A DNA stretch of 64,000 nt from Candidatus Ruthia magnifica str. Cm (Calyptogena magnifica) (GCF_000015105.1 NC_008610.1:124001-188000); one strand, 5' to 3'. Shown: positions 18,684 through 28,468, counted from the first letter of the stretch. Numbers and translations are program-made. Notes: generated by a model from the sequence alone, not told the origin.

Positions 18684-19856
18684 CTAAATGTTAGATATTT
18701 TTCCGATACGTTCAATAGCGCATAATTTATTATCAATGTAATACATTTTTAATCGATTCCGTTCCCATGGCGGGATATTGGCTTCTTGTAAGACTTTTTT
18801 TAGTGATTGAGTGTGCGTTTTTCCTAGTAATTTAATACGTTGGCCTTCTTGTCGATAACGAATTGAAAAATTTTTAAAATTCTTAAGCTCTTTATAAAAT
18901 GGACAAAACGCGTTTTTTCTTGGTAAGGTCTTATTGATGAAATATAATTCATTTTGGTAACGTCTAATCTCATACTTATCCCAACATACTAAAGGGTTGG
19001 TATTTTCTTTTGTGTATAGCAGTTCAATAATTTGATGCATTATTTTATCGCTAGGTGTTAAAAAGTTAAGCAAATTTAAATGATGACGAAGAACATTTTT
19101 AATTCTGTGGGTTTCAAGTTTGATAAGTCTATTTGTATCGATGCGATTGGCATTGTTGATAATGTGATATGTATTCATATCAATATCGGCTAATTCGCGT
19201 ATTAGTTTTAAGGCTTCTGATTGGTGTTTTGCGCTTCTAGCAAGTGTTCTTGTTAAATTTTTATATGCACCAGATAATTTAGGTAGAATTTCTAAACGCA
19301 AGAAATTACGCATAAAATTAGTATTTTTGTTGCTATCATCTTCTATCCAGTTTAGTTTGTTATTTTTAGCATAATCAATAATTTGAAACTTACTAATTGT
19401 TAAAAAAGGACGATAGTGAATACCCATGCCTAAAGGTTTTTCTTTAGGCATGGCGGCTAATCCTTTGATGCCACTACCACGAAACAATTGTAAAAGTAGG
19501 GTTTCTGCTTGGTCGTTCTGATGGTGTGCTGTGCAAAGCACTTCATTTTTTTTTAATGAGTTAGATAAAGAATGATAGCGCTTTTTACGTGTATTTTCTT
19601 CGATATTAGATGTATTATTAAAATATAAATCAATACTTAAATAGGTGATATTAAGGCTTAAACATAGCTTTTCGCAAAACTTATTCCATTCGTTACAATA
19701 TTGAGATAAATGATGGTTGTAATGAATGACTCTTGTTTTATTGGGATAGTGCGTGTTTAAATAATACAACAGTACAACAGAATCAATGCCACCACTAAGA
19801 CCAAGGACAATTTGTTTATCCTTAAGAAATAAATCTTTAGTCTTTAAATTTTCCAA
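18684..19856 (-). CDS. tilS: tRNA(Ile)-lysidine synthetase
   Basis: Modifies C34 of tRNA-Ile2(CAU) to lysidine so that it reads AUA instead of AUG. N-type ATP pyrophosphatase: PP-loop [16 protein letters not shown] near residue 17, then [20 protein letters not shown] and [10 protein letters not shown], followed by the TilS-specific C-terminal domain ([13 protein letters not shown]...IPPWERNRL). 390 residues, shorter than E. coli (432). Its start overlaps the accA end by 20 bases. The substrate tRNA is at 3740-3816. Confidence 0.95.
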   Translation of the reverse strand: MENLKTKDLFLKDKQIVLGLSGGIDSVVLLYYLNTHYPNKTRVIHYNHHLSQYCNEWNKFCEKLCLSLNITYLSIDLYFNNTSNIEENTRKKRYHSLSNSLKKNEVLCTAHHQNDQAETLLLQLFRGSGIKGLAAMPKEKPLGMGIHYRPFLTISKFQIIDYAKNNKLNWIEDDSNKNTNFMRNFLRLEILPKLSGAYKNLTRTLARSAKHQSEALKLIRELADIDMNTYHIINNANRIDTNRLIKLETHRIKNVLRHHLNLLNFLTPSDKIMHQIIELLYTKENTNPLVCWDKYEIRRYQNELYFINKTLPRKNAFCPFYKELKNFKNFSIRYRQEGQRIKLLGKTHTQSLKKVLQEANIPPWERNRLKMYYIDNKLCAIERIGKISNI

Positions 19857-20787
19857 AATTTAAGAGTTTTTCTTGTCTGTTTTGTAACAATTGCTCTATT
19901 GGTAGTTGTTTAATTTCATTGAGTTGTTGTATTAATGCCTCTTTTAGTAGCACTTTTGCTTGCGAAGGGTCGCGGTGAATGCCACCTAACGGTTCATCAA
20001 TAATGATGTCAATTAGCCCATTTTCTTTAAGATGGGCTGAGGTTAGTTTTAGAGATTCCGCCGCAAGATTAGCCTTGGTTGCATCTTTATACAAAATGGA
20101 TGCACAGCCTTCTGGGGAAATCACGGAGTAAATACTATATTTAAACATCATGATTATATCTGCAACGCCAATTGCTAATGCACCACCAGAGCCGCCTTCA
20201 CCAATAACTACCGAGATAATGGGTGTTGCAAGGGTTGACATTTCAAATAGATTTTTAGCAATGGCCTCACTTTGACCTCGTTCTTCAGCGCCAATACCTG
20301 GGTAAGCACCAGGAGTATCAATAAAAGTAATAATAGGCATTGAGAATTTTTCAGACAGCTTCATTAAACGTAAGGCCTTACGATAGCCTTCAGGCCTAGG
20401 CATGCCAAAATTGTATTTAAGTTTTTCTTGAGTGGTTCGTCCTTTTTGTTGGCCAATAAACATCACTGGCTGGGCATCTAATCTAGCAATGCCACCAATA
20501 ATAGCATGGTCATCACCATAGATACGATCACCGTGTAATTCAGTAAACTCATCAAATACATGAGAAATATAATCAAGTGTATAAAGGCGTTTTGGATGGC
20601 GCGCTAGTTGAGATATTTGCCAGTCGCTTAAAGAGGAAAAGATTTTTTTGGTTAAAGCATTACTCTTGATTTTAAGCGCCCCCATTTCATCAACAATATC
20701 CGCTTTGTCTTTAATATTATCAAGCGCTTGTATTTTTTCCTCTAATTCGACAATGGGTTGTTCAAAATCAAGATAATCTAAGTTCAT
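19837..20787 (-). CDS. accA: Acetyl-CoA carboxylase carboxyltransferase subunit alpha
   Basis: Alpha half of the carboxyltransferase that makes malonyl-CoA for fatty acid synthesis; partner AccD is outside the window. 316 residues, as usual. Seen: [14 protein letters not shown] at the N-terminus, [60 protein letters not shown] and [15 protein letters not shown]. It is upstream of tilS, an order common in gammaproteobacteria. Confidence 0.97.
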   Translation of the reverse strand: MNLDYLDFEQPIVELEEKIQALDNIKDKADIVDEMGALKIKSNALTKKIFSSLSDWQISQLARHPKRLYTLDYISHVFDEFTELHGDRIYGDDHAIIGGIARLDAQPVMFIGQQKGRTTQEKLKYNFGMPRPEGYRKALRLMKLSEKFSMPIITFIDTPGAYPGIGAEERGQSEAIAKNLFEMSTLATPIISVVIGEGGSGGALAIGVADIIMMFKYSIYSVISPEGCASILYKDATKANLAAESLKLTSAHLKENGLIDIIIDEPLGGIHRDPSQAKVLLKEALIQQLNEIKQLPIEQLLQNRQEKLLNFGKFKD

Positions 20788-20919
20788 ACTCTAGTTTAAA
20801 ATTCGTTTATATGTCAATGTTTAAAATTATAGCAGAAACACTGACATTTTTATCTTTTACCACTTTTATATTTGTTGTTTGAATGTATTTGAGTTAGTTT
20901 TGTAATGAATTGATAGACA

Positions 20920-21021
20920 TTTTTTACTAAAAAGCAACATTAATATGTTTTTTGTTTTATGAGAAAATTCTTATTTATGGTTAAAAAATAAAACATATTA
21001 ATGTTGCTTTTTAGTAAAAAA
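20920..21021. repeat. Perfect 32-bp inverted repeat with 38-base loop
   Basis: Left arm 20920-20951 and right arm 20990-21021 are exact reverse complements over 32 bases; the arms contain ACTAAAAAGCAACATTAATA and its complement. The loop (20952-20989) is AT-rich. It lies between divergent accA and ccoS, with the right arm ending just before the ccoS ribosome site (AAGGAAGG at 21021-21028). It would form a long hairpin in RNA or a cruciform in DNA. It could be a mobile-element relic or a regulatory structure. Confidence 0.85.
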
Positions 21022-21031
21022 AGGAAGGAAG

Positions 21032-21172
21032 ATGAATGTAATTTGTTGGTTAATTCCCAGTATGATTTTTGTTGGCGTTGTTCTTGTTATTCTTTTAATG
21101 ATAAGCGTTAAGAACGGTCAGTTTGATGATTTAGAAGGAGAGGGACAACGCATTTTATTTGACGAAGAGTAG
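21032..21172 (+). CDS. ccoS: cbb3-type cytochrome oxidase assembly protein CcoS
   Basis: A 46-residue membrane protein. Members of this family are required for heme and copper insertion into cbb3-type oxidase. Start ATG 21032 follows a strong AAGGAAGG site. One transmembrane helix (SMIFVGVVLVILLMIS, about residues 10-25) is followed by the family pattern NGQFDDLEGEGQRILFDEE. It is normally found next to ccoGHI; here it is isolated, so the rest of the cco cluster must be elsewhere or the gene has moved. It suggests the organism uses a high-affinity terminal oxidase. Confidence 0.85.
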   Translation: MNVICWLIPSMIFVGVVLVILLMISVKNGQFDDLEGEGQRILFDEE

Positions 21173-21277
21173 ACAAGCTTGGCATTTAAAAGAATAAGGT
21201 TGATAACTCATTTTTTTGATAGAAAATTTGTATCTAAAGATTTTAGAAAAAACAAGGCAAATGAAAAGAGGAAAAAG

Positions 21278-21955
21278 ATGGCTAAAAATATAATTGACGG
21301 TCTATTTGGTAAATCACCCATTAGCCCATTACAAAAACATATGACACAAGTGCATTCATGCATTTTAGAACTCAACGGCTTTATGGTTGCTATCCATGTT
21401 CAAAATTGGGCACAAGCTGAAAAAATTAGAAGCGATATCGGTGCCAAAGAAGGTGAAGCGGATATTCTTAAAAAGAAGTTACGTTTGAGCTTGCCCTCAA
21501 CATTTATGATGCCTTTTTCACGCAGAGATTTGCTTGATTTATTGCTGATTCAAGACTCTATTGCCAACATTACTAAGGATGTTTCTGGTTTGATGATTAA
21601 TCGTAAGATGGCTTTGCCAGATGAGATTTTTGATGATGTGATAGAATTAACCAAGGTTTGTATCAAAACATCATCTATGGCGCTTAAAGCTGTTAATGAA
21701 TTGGATGAGTTGTTAGAAACTGCATTTGGTAGTCGTGAACGTAAGGTTATTGGCTCTATTATTAAAGATGTGAATAAACTTGAAAGCAAATCTGATAAAA
21801 TTCAGTATGAAATTCGTGCTAAATTATTTCCATTAGAGTCTAGTTTACCACCTGTTGATGTTATGTTTTATTATCGTGCTGTGGAATGGTTGGGTGAGCT
21901 TGCAGATGCTGCGCAAAAAGTTGGCTCAAGACTAGAAGTGCTACTAGCAAGATAA
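21278..21955 (+). CDS. DUF47 / PhoU-like phosphate transport regulator
   Basis: 225-residue helical protein of the TIGR00153/DUF47 family, distantly related to PhoU, which commonly sits upstream of Pit transporters and is thought to modulate them. Start ATG 21278 follows AGAGGAAAAAG; an upstream in-frame start at 21179 would add 33 basic residues unlike the family. Typical stretches are LFGKSPISPLQKHM, SRRDLLDLLLIQDSIAN and FYYRAVEWLGELADAAQ. The Pit gene follows after 10 bases, so they form one operon. Confidence 0.88.
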   Translation: MAKNIIDGLFGKSPISPLQKHMTQVHSCILELNGFMVAIHVQNWAQAEKIRSDIGAKEGEADILKKKLRLSLPSTFMMPFSRRDLLDLLLIQDSIANITKDVSGLMINRKMALPDEIFDDVIELTKVCIKTSSMALKAVNELDELLETAFGSRERKVIGSIIKDVNKLESKSDKIQYEIRAKLFPLESSLPPVDVMFYYRAVEWLGELADAAQKVGSRLEVLLAR

Positions 21956-21965
21956 GGAGACTATC

Positions 21966-23246
21966 ATGGATGTTGTTGTAAATTATGCTGATATTTTTAT
22001 TATGCTGGCGATTGGATTTGGGTTATTTATGGCTTGGGGTATTGGTGCTAATGATGTTGCTAATGCCATGGGTACTTCGGTGGGCTCTGGTGCTATTACC
22101 TTTAGACAAGCAGTTGTTATTGCAATTGTTTTTGAATTTGCAGGTGCAATTCTTGCGGGTGGAGAGGTAACCGCCACTATTCGTAAAGGTATTTTGGACG
22201 CAGCATTATTTACCGATAGCCCACATTTATTAGTATATGGCATGCTTGCTTCGCTTTTAGCGGCAGGTACATGGTTATTGATTGCTTCATCTCTAGGCTG
22301 GCCAGTCTCTACAACGCATTCAATTGTTGGCGCCATTGTTGGTTTTGGTGCGGTAGGTGTGGGTGTTGATGCGGTTGCTTGGGATAAAGTGATTAAAATT
22401 ATAATGAGTTGGGTGGCATCTCCAGTGCTTGCTGGTACGCTGGCTATTATTATCTTTAAAAGTTTACAATCTTTGGTGATTGACACAAAAGATCTGCTAG
22501 CAAATGCTAAAAAATATTTGCCATTTTATGTATTTTTTGTTGGTTTTATCATTGCATTGGTCACGCTGTTTAAAGGCCTTAAACATGTTGAGTCTTTAAA
22601 ATATATCTCTAAAGATACCTCTTTAAGTATGATGATTGCAGTTACGGTTGGTATTTTGGCAGCTGTAATTGCTGCGTTTCTTATGAAACATATCAAGATA
22701 GACCCTAAGGACGATAAAGATTTTCATTATGCAAATATGGAAAAGCTTTTTGCTGTGCTTATGGTGATTACCGCATCTGCCATGGCATTTGCACATGGTT
22801 CTAACGATGTTGCCAATGCTATTGCACCACTGGCTGCAGTTTATAGTATTGTGGAAGTTGGTGGAGGTATTACCTCAAAAAGTGTTGTGCCTTCGTGGAT
22901 TTTATTGGTTGGTGGTGGTGGCATTGTATTTGGTTTGGTGACTTATGGATTTAGAGTGATGAAAACTATCGGAAAAGGTATTACAGAACTTACTCCTTCT
23001 CGTGGCTTTGCTGCTGAATTGGCCGCTGCAACAACGGTAGTTTTAGCCTCATCAACAGGCATTCCTGTGTCAACCACGCAAGTTTTAGTAGGGGCAGTAT
23101 TGGGTGTTGGTATTGCTAGGGGTGTGGCGGCACTTAACATGCGGGTTATTAATATGATTTTCTTATCTTGGTTAATTACCCTACCAGCAGGTGCAATCAT
23201 GTCTATTTTATTTTTCTTTGCACTTAAAGGTGTGTTTGGAGCATAG
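21966..23246 (+). CDS. pit: Inorganic phosphate transporter, Pit family
   Basis: Low-affinity proton-coupled (or metal-phosphate) transporter in the inner membrane. 426 residues with about ten hydrophobic segments. The PHO4-family duplicated signature appears twice: GIGANDVANAMGTSVGSGAI near residue 25 and HGSNDVANAIAPLAAVYS near residue 280. Each half also has a STTH/STTQ motif (GWPVSTTHSIVGA, GIPVSTTQVLVGA). It follows the DUF47 gene and precedes a BolA-like gene by 3 bases. Confidence 0.94.
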   Translation: MDVVVNYADIFIMLAIGFGLFMAWGIGANDVANAMGTSVGSGAITFRQAVVIAIVFEFAGAILAGGEVTATIRKGILDAALFTDSPHLLVYGMLASLLAAGTWLLIASSLGWPVSTTHSIVGAIVGFGAVGVGVDAVAWDKVIKIIMSWVASPVLAGTLAIIIFKSLQSLVIDTKDLLANAKKYLPFYVFFVGFIIALVTLFKGLKHVESLKYISKDTSLSMMIAVTVGILAAVIAAFLMKHIKIDPKDDKDFHYANMEKLFAVLMVITASAMAFAHGSNDVANAIAPLAAVYSIVEVGGGITSKSVVPSWILLVGGGGIVFGLVTYGFRVMKTIGKGITELTPSRGFAAELAAATTVVLASSTGIPVSTTQVLVGAVLGVGIARGVAALNMRVINMIFLSWLITLPAGAIMSILFFFALKGVFGA

Positions 23247-23249
23247 GTA

Positions 23250-23480
23250 ATGACGTTAGAAGAGATTCAAGCAAAAATTCAAATGGGTATAAAAAATTCA
23301 ACAGTTACCATGGGGGGTGATGGTTGTAGTTGTTCAACAAAAGTGGTTTCATCAATTTTTGAGGGGATGCCACTATTAGCTAGGCAAAAAATGGTACTTG
23401 CTGTTATGAATGAAGAAATTACCAACGGTACACTTCATGCGCTTAGTATTAAAACACGTACGCCAGAAGAGGATGTTTAA
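23250..23480 (+). CDS. BolA/IbaG-family protein
   Basis: 76-residue protein of the BolA family, whose members pair with monothiol glutaredoxins in iron-sulfur and iron handling. Core MGGDGCSCSTKVVSSIFEG, with LLARQKMVLAVMNEEI and LHALSIKTRTPEE, aligns with E. coli IbaG (SGDG...FDGMS...HAVSIKAYTP). The usual histidine after GDG is replaced here by a cysteine-rich CSCS, an unusual feature. It starts 3 bases after pit and may be translationally coupled. Confidence 0.8.
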   Translation: MTLEEIQAKIQMGIKNSTVTMGGDGCSCSTKVVSSIFEGMPLLARQKMVLAVMNEEITNGTLHALSIKTRTPEEDV

Positions 23481-23689
23481 ATTTTTTTAAAGTCTATTCA
23501 TTTTCATACGTCACTTGTAAAACGCACTTGTTGATTAAAGTCTATATCAATAATAATATTAATTGGATAACAATAAACTGAACAATCTTCTATATAGTCT
23601 TTGATTAGACTCAGAACAATCAATGTTTATCTAAATTAACTCACTACACAATAAGGGTTGGCATTCATTCATCGATATTTCGCTCTTTA
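23481..23689. other. Intergenic DNA without recognised content
   Basis: AT-rich DNA between the BolA-like gene and the broken DUF1289 gene. No frame with family resemblance was found. Confidence 0.3.
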
Positions 23690-23811
23690 AGATCCCTTTA
23701 TAAGGGTTCAAACGTATCGTAGCTGAATAATTAACCCAATGTGTGATTTCATCACTATGACGCTTACAACCGACACAATAGTTAGATTAATTGTATTTAC
23801 AAATTCCCATA
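23650..23811 (-). pseudogene. Decayed DUF1289-type cysteine-rich protein gene
   Basis: Reading leftward from 23811 gives MGICKYN, a TAA stop, then SNYCVGCKRHSDEITHWVNY and SATIRLN. DUF1289 proteins have the pattern CxxxCKxx...CxGCxRxxDEIxxW, so this is a small Cys-rich (probably iron-sulfur) protein gene. It is broken by an in-frame stop, lacks the first cysteine (the initial P-C-I) and has no normal C-terminus; the frame continues with unrelated residues to a stop near 23637. Boundaries are approximate. Confidence 0.55.
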
Positions 23812-23920
23812 TAATGAATATGGAGCCCCTCAGACGGATTTTTGACAACCTGATATTTATTCATATATCTATTATAGGATGCTAATGTAAAATTCCTGTT
23901 TTTATTTAAAATATTCTCTT

Positions 23921-25225
23921 ATGGATTTTTCAAAATTAGGCTTGTCTGATTCAATTCTTAAAGCCATAGAACAACAAGGATACAGAGAGCCATCATTAAT
24001 ACAAGCTCAAGCTATTCCAGCTATTTTAGAAGGCAAAGATGTCATGGCTGCCGCCCAAACTGGCACGGGTAAAACAGCAGGATTTATCCTGCCTATTCTT
24101 GAAATATTATCAAAATGTAGTCCTATAAAATTCAATCAGGTTCGTATGCTAATCCTAACTCCTACGCGTGAATTAGCCGCACAAGTCAGCGATAGTGTAA
24201 CGATTTATGGTAAATATTTATCGTTTAAATCAAGCGTGGTGTTTGGAGGTGTAAAGATTAATCCACAAATGCGAAAGTTACGTGACGGCGTTGATATTTT
24301 AGTTGCTACACCAGGACGGTTATTAGATTTATATTCTAAAAATGCAGTGAAATTTGATACGTTAGAAATCATTGTATTTGATGAAGCAGATAGAATGCTA
24401 GATATGGGATTTATTCATGATATTAAACGAATTCTAAAGATTTTACCGCAAAAAAAACAAACACTCATGTTTTCAGCCACTTTTTCTAATGATATTCGAA
24501 TACTAGCAAAGAGTCTGGTTAACAACCCCGTAGAAATATCAGTTACTCCGAGAAATTCCACTGTTAAAACTGTAAAGCAGTGGATTCATCCTGTTGATAA
24601 ATTTAAAAAGCAAGCGCTATTAATATACCTTATTCAAGAACATAGTTGGTATCAGGTGCTGGTATTTAGCCGCACTAAACATGGTGCAAATCGAATTGCT
24701 ACTCAATTAGAAAAGAAAAAAATTAGTGCAACTGTTATTCATGGCAACAAAAGTCAAGGTGCACGCACAAGAGCCTTGGCAGATTTTAAAAATGCTAAGG
24801 TGAACGTGTTAGTAGCAACTGATATTGCAGCAAGGGGTATTGATATTGACCAATTGCCACATGTCGTTAACTTTGACCTACCACGTGTGCCAGAAGATTA
24901 TGTACATCGTATTGGTCGTACTGGTCGTGCTGGTTCAAAAGGTGAAGCAATTTCATTAGTTAGTGTTGATGAAGCTAAGCAATTATTTGATATTGAACGT
25001 CTCATTCAAAATAAATTAGATCGTATAATGGTAGAAGGATTTGTGCCAGAGTACAATTTGCCAGAATCTGGTAAAAAAATATTATCACCAAAAACCAAAA
25101 AAAATAAGAATTATAATAAGCTTAAATACGGTAAAAATAGGAATTCTAAAAAAAACAAATTAAACAATAAAAAAGGTTTTTTGGATAGTAAGTTCAATAA
25201 AAAATCCACAAGAAAAATAATATGA
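23921..25225 (+). CDS. rhlE: DEAD-box ATP-dependent RNA helicase, RhlE-like
   Basis: 434-residue RNA helicase, likely acting in ribosome assembly or RNA turnover. Motifs in order: [19 protein letters not shown] with Q-motif, motif [16 protein letters not shown], Ia PTRELAAQ, Ib [74 protein letters not shown]. The C-terminal 50 residues are lysine/asparagine-rich, a typical RNA-binding tail. RhlE is the best subfamily call by motif II context. Confidence 0.92.
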   Translation: MDFSKLGLSDSILKAIEQQGYREPSLIQAQAIPAILEGKDVMAAAQTGTGKTAGFILPILEILSKCSPIKFNQVRMLILTPTRELAAQVSDSVTIYGKYLSFKSSVVFGGVKINPQMRKLRDGVDILVATPGRLLDLYSKNAVKFDTLEIIVFDEADRMLDMGFIHDIKRILKILPQKKQTLMFSATFSNDIRILAKSLVNNPVEISVTPRNSTVKTVKQWIHPVDKFKKQALLIYLIQEHSWYQVLVFSRTKHGANRIATQLEKKKISATVIHGNKSQGARTRALADFKNAKVNVLVATDIAARGIDIDQLPHVVNFDLPRVPEDYVHRIGRTGRAGSKGEAISLVSVDEAKQLFDIERLIQNKLDRIMVEGFVPEYNLPESGKKILSPKTKKNKNYNKLKYGKNRNSKKNKLNNKKGFLDSKFNKKSTRKII

Positions 25226-25875
25226 GAATTAAATTAACTGTATTTATTATTACACTACTTTCTCAGGATACACGCTGTATTGTTGGGAAAAATAACTACA
25301 ATGAGCATTAAAATAGTCGTGCAAAACTTAGAATATTTAATTGAAACATCAGGCTAAAATATTCGAGTATTCGAGTATACGAATGTACACCCGCTGATAA
25401 TCCCAATACGTGTTGCTTATTTGTAGTAGGTTTACAAAAAGGTAGTGTAGCTTGTGTTATTCGATTCACGATTAATTGACGTATTTTTAGCAAATAGCCA
25501 ATAATAGCTTGATTTTGTGGAGATTCTGTCGGCCAACTGGAACCAATTATACGACTATATACTAGACTCCGCTAAGATACTAGAGTTAGAGCATCAAGCT
25601 GTCTAGCTATAGAATTGCACAATATTATTACGTGATAATCATTAAACCCCTTTTTAAGATGTATATTCTACTCACATGTAATTAATAGAACCAAGCACGG
25701 TTGTATTAATAAAAAAAGGCCTTAAAGTACACTTACCTTACTGAGGAGGGGGTTTCAAAAGTTGGCACAGATATTTTAATAAACTATCCCTTGTATATCA
25801 AGTAGGATTTTGATAATTACAACTTGTAACGCCATAATAACAGCTGGCTTTCTTTGACTAATTTTATATTAGTAT
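25226..25875. other. Eroded 650-base region
   Basis: No supported gene. On the minus strand, frames around 25330-25560 contain short gene-like stretches such as ATRIGIISGCTFVYSNTRIF and SSWPTESPQNQAIIGYLL, broken by stops and frameshifts; I do not recognise the family. The segment borders the O-acylation module and may be the outer edge of an old island. Confidence 0.35.
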
Positions 25876-26919
25876 TTATTTAAGTCTTACTTGCTTAAAT
25901 ATTTCCTCACTTGCTTTGAAACTCCAATGAGTATCATCACAATAATATACATCTGATATATTATTGTCTAACATCTCCTCTAATATCATTTTGGTATCAA
26001 TAAAATTGTATTCTTTTTTTAGTGGCCTTAATATTTCAAAAAATGCGCTTTGCTGGTATTTGTTATGTTGAATATATTTTGAATAAAGGTTATATTTATC
26101 AACTGACGGCATAAAGTATAGGTTAATATTTTTTTCACTTAATATTTTTTGTAGTTTATTCAAATTCTTATTTAATAAATCAATTGACTTATTATTTGAT
26201 TTTGATAAGCTCTCCAAATCCTTATAATAAAATAACAACCTATCTTTATCTTCACAACTAAATAAGTTCTTTATCAAGGGCGTTATATAAGTCTTTGAAA
26301 AAATAGCATTATCATCATATTTGTATAATAATGAATACAATAGAGCATTGTAGTTTAGATTGTTTATAAATGATGGGTTAGGCTTAGAATGACTATATTT
26401 TTTATCTAAAAATGATGTAGAGATATTTTTTAAGCCTATGTCCCAATCTATGATTTTTGCGTATCTATCAACAGCCCCATTTTCAACTGATTGTAAAATT
26501 ATACTTTTGGGGTTTAATTTATCTAATATGCCATTACTACTTAATATTAATATCGTTTCAATATAGCCTTTACCGCTTGGTTGTATGTTCATTACTTTCA
26601 AATTTTGAGTAGTTGCGATATAGTCTTGATAATATTTGTTATTCCCTCCACCTTTGCCATATGAAAATGAATCGCCAATAGTAAGAATATCTATCTCTAC
26701 ATTGTCGTTATATTGAATATGTTTATTTGGTAAATTTTGCTTATTTTTTCTTAATGTCAATGATTTAGATAAGTAAGACATTCTTCCTAAGTCTCCTACA
26801 TCTATATTCTCTTTATGTATAAAAAATTCTTTTGTAATGAGATTCCAGGTAATAAAATGAAATCCTATTAATAATATAATTAGTAAGCTGAAAATGTATA
26901 AATATTTTTTCTCTTTCAT
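25876..26919 (-). CDS. Membrane-anchored SGNH-type hydrolase/acyltransferase (AlgX/AlgJ-like partner of MBOAT)
   Basis: 347 residues, no close named family. One N-terminal transmembrane helix (about residues 7-27) would anchor it with the main domain outside. Near residue 80 is the SGNH block I motif ILTIGDSFSYGKGGG (serine about 84). Near the end is the block V motif YYCDDTHWSFKASEEIF, with Asp and His spaced D-x-x-H. This arrangement is that of AlgJ/AlgX-like and DHHW-type proteins which receive acyl groups from an MBOAT partner and transfer them to polysaccharide. The MBOAT gene is immediately upstream, 8 bases away. The substrate is unknown. Confidence 0.72.
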   Translation of the reverse strand: MKEKKYLYIFSLLIILLIGFHFITWNLITKEFFIHKENIDVGDLGRMSYLSKSLTLRKNKQNLPNKHIQYNDNVEIDILTIGDSFSYGKGGGNNKYYQDYIATTQNLKVMNIQPSGKGYIETILILSSNGILDKLNPKSIILQSVENGAVDRYAKIIDWDIGLKNISTSFLDKKYSHSKPNPSFINNLNYNALLYSLLYKYDDNAIFSKTYITPLIKNLFSCEDKDRLLFYYKDLESLSKSNNKSIDLLNKNLNKLQKILSEKNINLYFMPSVDKYNLYSKYIQHNKYQQSAFFEILRPLKKEYNFIDTKMILEEMLDNNISDVYYCDDTHWSFKASEEIFKQVRLK

Positions 26920-26927
26920 AAGTTTTA

Positions 26928-28394
26928 CTAAAAATTAAAGTATAAAAATTCTGATACTGTATTAAGTGATGTTAACGCAGTAAATAGCACGATAACATGG
27001 ATAAGTAGATGCCATATATTTGACTTGAATTTATTTGTTTTTTCCAGAGAATTTTTGAATACTAATATCAATATAAAGCCAAAAATTATCCACTTTATAA
27101 CATCAGAGCCATCATTAGTCATCTTCATAACTTCACCAAATTGAATGTTATATTCAGATAAAAAATTTAATTTATTAGAAAATGTTTCTTTTATGACAAT
27201 ATTATCCAAACTAAACATTGACCCTAAAACCTTAACAGCATCATCCCATTCTCTTGCTCTAAAAAATACCCAAGCAATATTGACAAAATTAAAAGTAATT
27301 AACCAAGCCAACCAAATCCAAAGTTTGAAGCCTAACTTACTCCAAAATCTTTGAACCATTAGAGCTAGCCCATGCAGGAACCCCCAGAATATAAAAGTCC
27401 ATCCTGCGCCATGCCAAAGTCCACCTATTACAAAGGTTGCCATTAGATTGTTATAGGTTCTAAATTTACCCTTTTTGTTGCCACCAAGAGGTATGTATAC
27501 ATAGTCTCGCATGAACCTGCTTAAGGTCATATGCCACCTTCTCCAAAAGTCCTGGATGTCGGTAGCCTTGTACGGACTGTTGAAGTTAACAGGAAGTCTG
27601 ATATTAAACAATAAAGCCAAGCCGATTGCCATATCTGTATAACCACTAAAATCAAAATATAGTTGGAATGTGTACGATAAGGATGTTGCCCATGCTTCAA
27701 ATAGGTTTAAAGTTGTTGCCACGTCAAAACCTTGAGTTGCCCACACTGCAAAAGTATCAGCAATAACAACCTTCTTGAATAAGCCAATTGAGAATATGAA
27801 CAGCCCCATTGCAATGTTTCGGTAATTCTTTACTTTGTTTCTAGTATTCGCAAACTGCGGCATCATCTCTTTATGATGAACAATTGGACCTGCAATTAAC
27901 TGCGGAAAGAATGTTACGAATAGTACGTAGTTTAAGAAGTCATATTCTTTAGTTTCTTGCCTGTAGCTATCAACTAAGTAGGCTATTTGTTGAGAGGTAA
28001 AGAATGAGATTGCCAACGGTAGCGCTAATTGTAAAAGTTCGGCGTTGGAGCCAAAAGCAAGATTAAAGTTTTCTATTAAAAAATCAGTATATTTAAAATA
28101 ACCAAGCAATGAGAGATTGAAAACAATACCAAAAATTAGAATTGATTTTTTTGAAAACCCTTTACTCTTATTTTTACACGTCTTATTAAGGCTTCTACCA
28201 ATAACATAGTTAAATACCATTGATGATAGTATGATTGGCAGGTAAGCGACATTCCACCAACTGTAGAAGAATAAGCTGCTACATACTAAAAATCCTTTTG
28301 AAGCCTCTGTGAGCCTTTTGTGATTTAGGTAGAAATATATAAAGAAGGTTATCGGTAAAAAAACAAAGATAAACTCATATGAGTTAAAAAGCAT
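26928..28394 (-). CDS. MBOAT-family membrane O-acyltransferase (AlgI-like)
   Basis: 488 residues, polytopic. Members pass acyl (often acetyl) groups across the inner membrane for O-acylation of an exported polysaccharide or teichoic acid. The AlgI-type pattern is clear: N-terminal FNSYEFIFVFLPITFFIYF, LPLAISFFTSQQIAYLVDSY, FFPQLIAGPIVHH, YFDFSGYTDMAIGLALLF, FWRRWHMTLSRFMRDYVYIP and the catalytic-histidine segment GGLWHGAGWTFIFWGFLHG. First gene of a two-gene operon with the SGNH protein. No alginate synthesis genes are near, so the acceptor is probably a different surface glycan. Confidence 0.92.
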   Translation of the reverse strand: MLFNSYEFIFVFLPITFFIYFYLNHKRLTEASKGFLVCSSLFFYSWWNVAYLPIILSSMVFNYVIGRSLNKTCKNKSKGFSKKSILIFGIVFNLSLLGYFKYTDFLIENFNLAFGSNAELLQLALPLAISFFTSQQIAYLVDSYRQETKEYDFLNYVLFVTFFPQLIAGPIVHHKEMMPQFANTRNKVKNYRNIAMGLFIFSIGLFKKVVIADTFAVWATQGFDVATTLNLFEAWATSLSYTFQLYFDFSGYTDMAIGLALLFNIRLPVNFNSPYKATDIQDFWRRWHMTLSRFMRDYVYIPLGGNKKGKFRTYNNLMATFVIGGLWHGAGWTFIFWGFLHGLALMVQRFWSKLGFKLWIWLAWLITFNFVNIAWVFFRAREWDDAVKVLGSMFSLDNIVIKETFSNKLNFLSEYNIQFGEVMKMTNDGSDVIKWIIFGFILILVFKNSLEKTNKFKSNIWHLLIHVIVLFTALTSLNTVSEFLYFNF

Positions 28395-28444
28395 ACTTGA
28401 TTGAGTGTTTAATTAACATCAATTATAGTTAATTGTGAAACTCT

Positions 28445-28468
28445 AACGCCCTTTGATTGGGTGTTTTT
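28445..28468 (+). terminator. Possible intrinsic terminator (plus strand), orphan
   Basis: AACGCCC at 28445-28451 and GGGTGTT at 28459-28465 can pair with one G-U wobble over a 7-base loop, followed by a run of T. It lies upstream of the divergent MBOAT gene, with no intact plus-strand gene before it, so it may be a relic. Confidence 0.4.
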
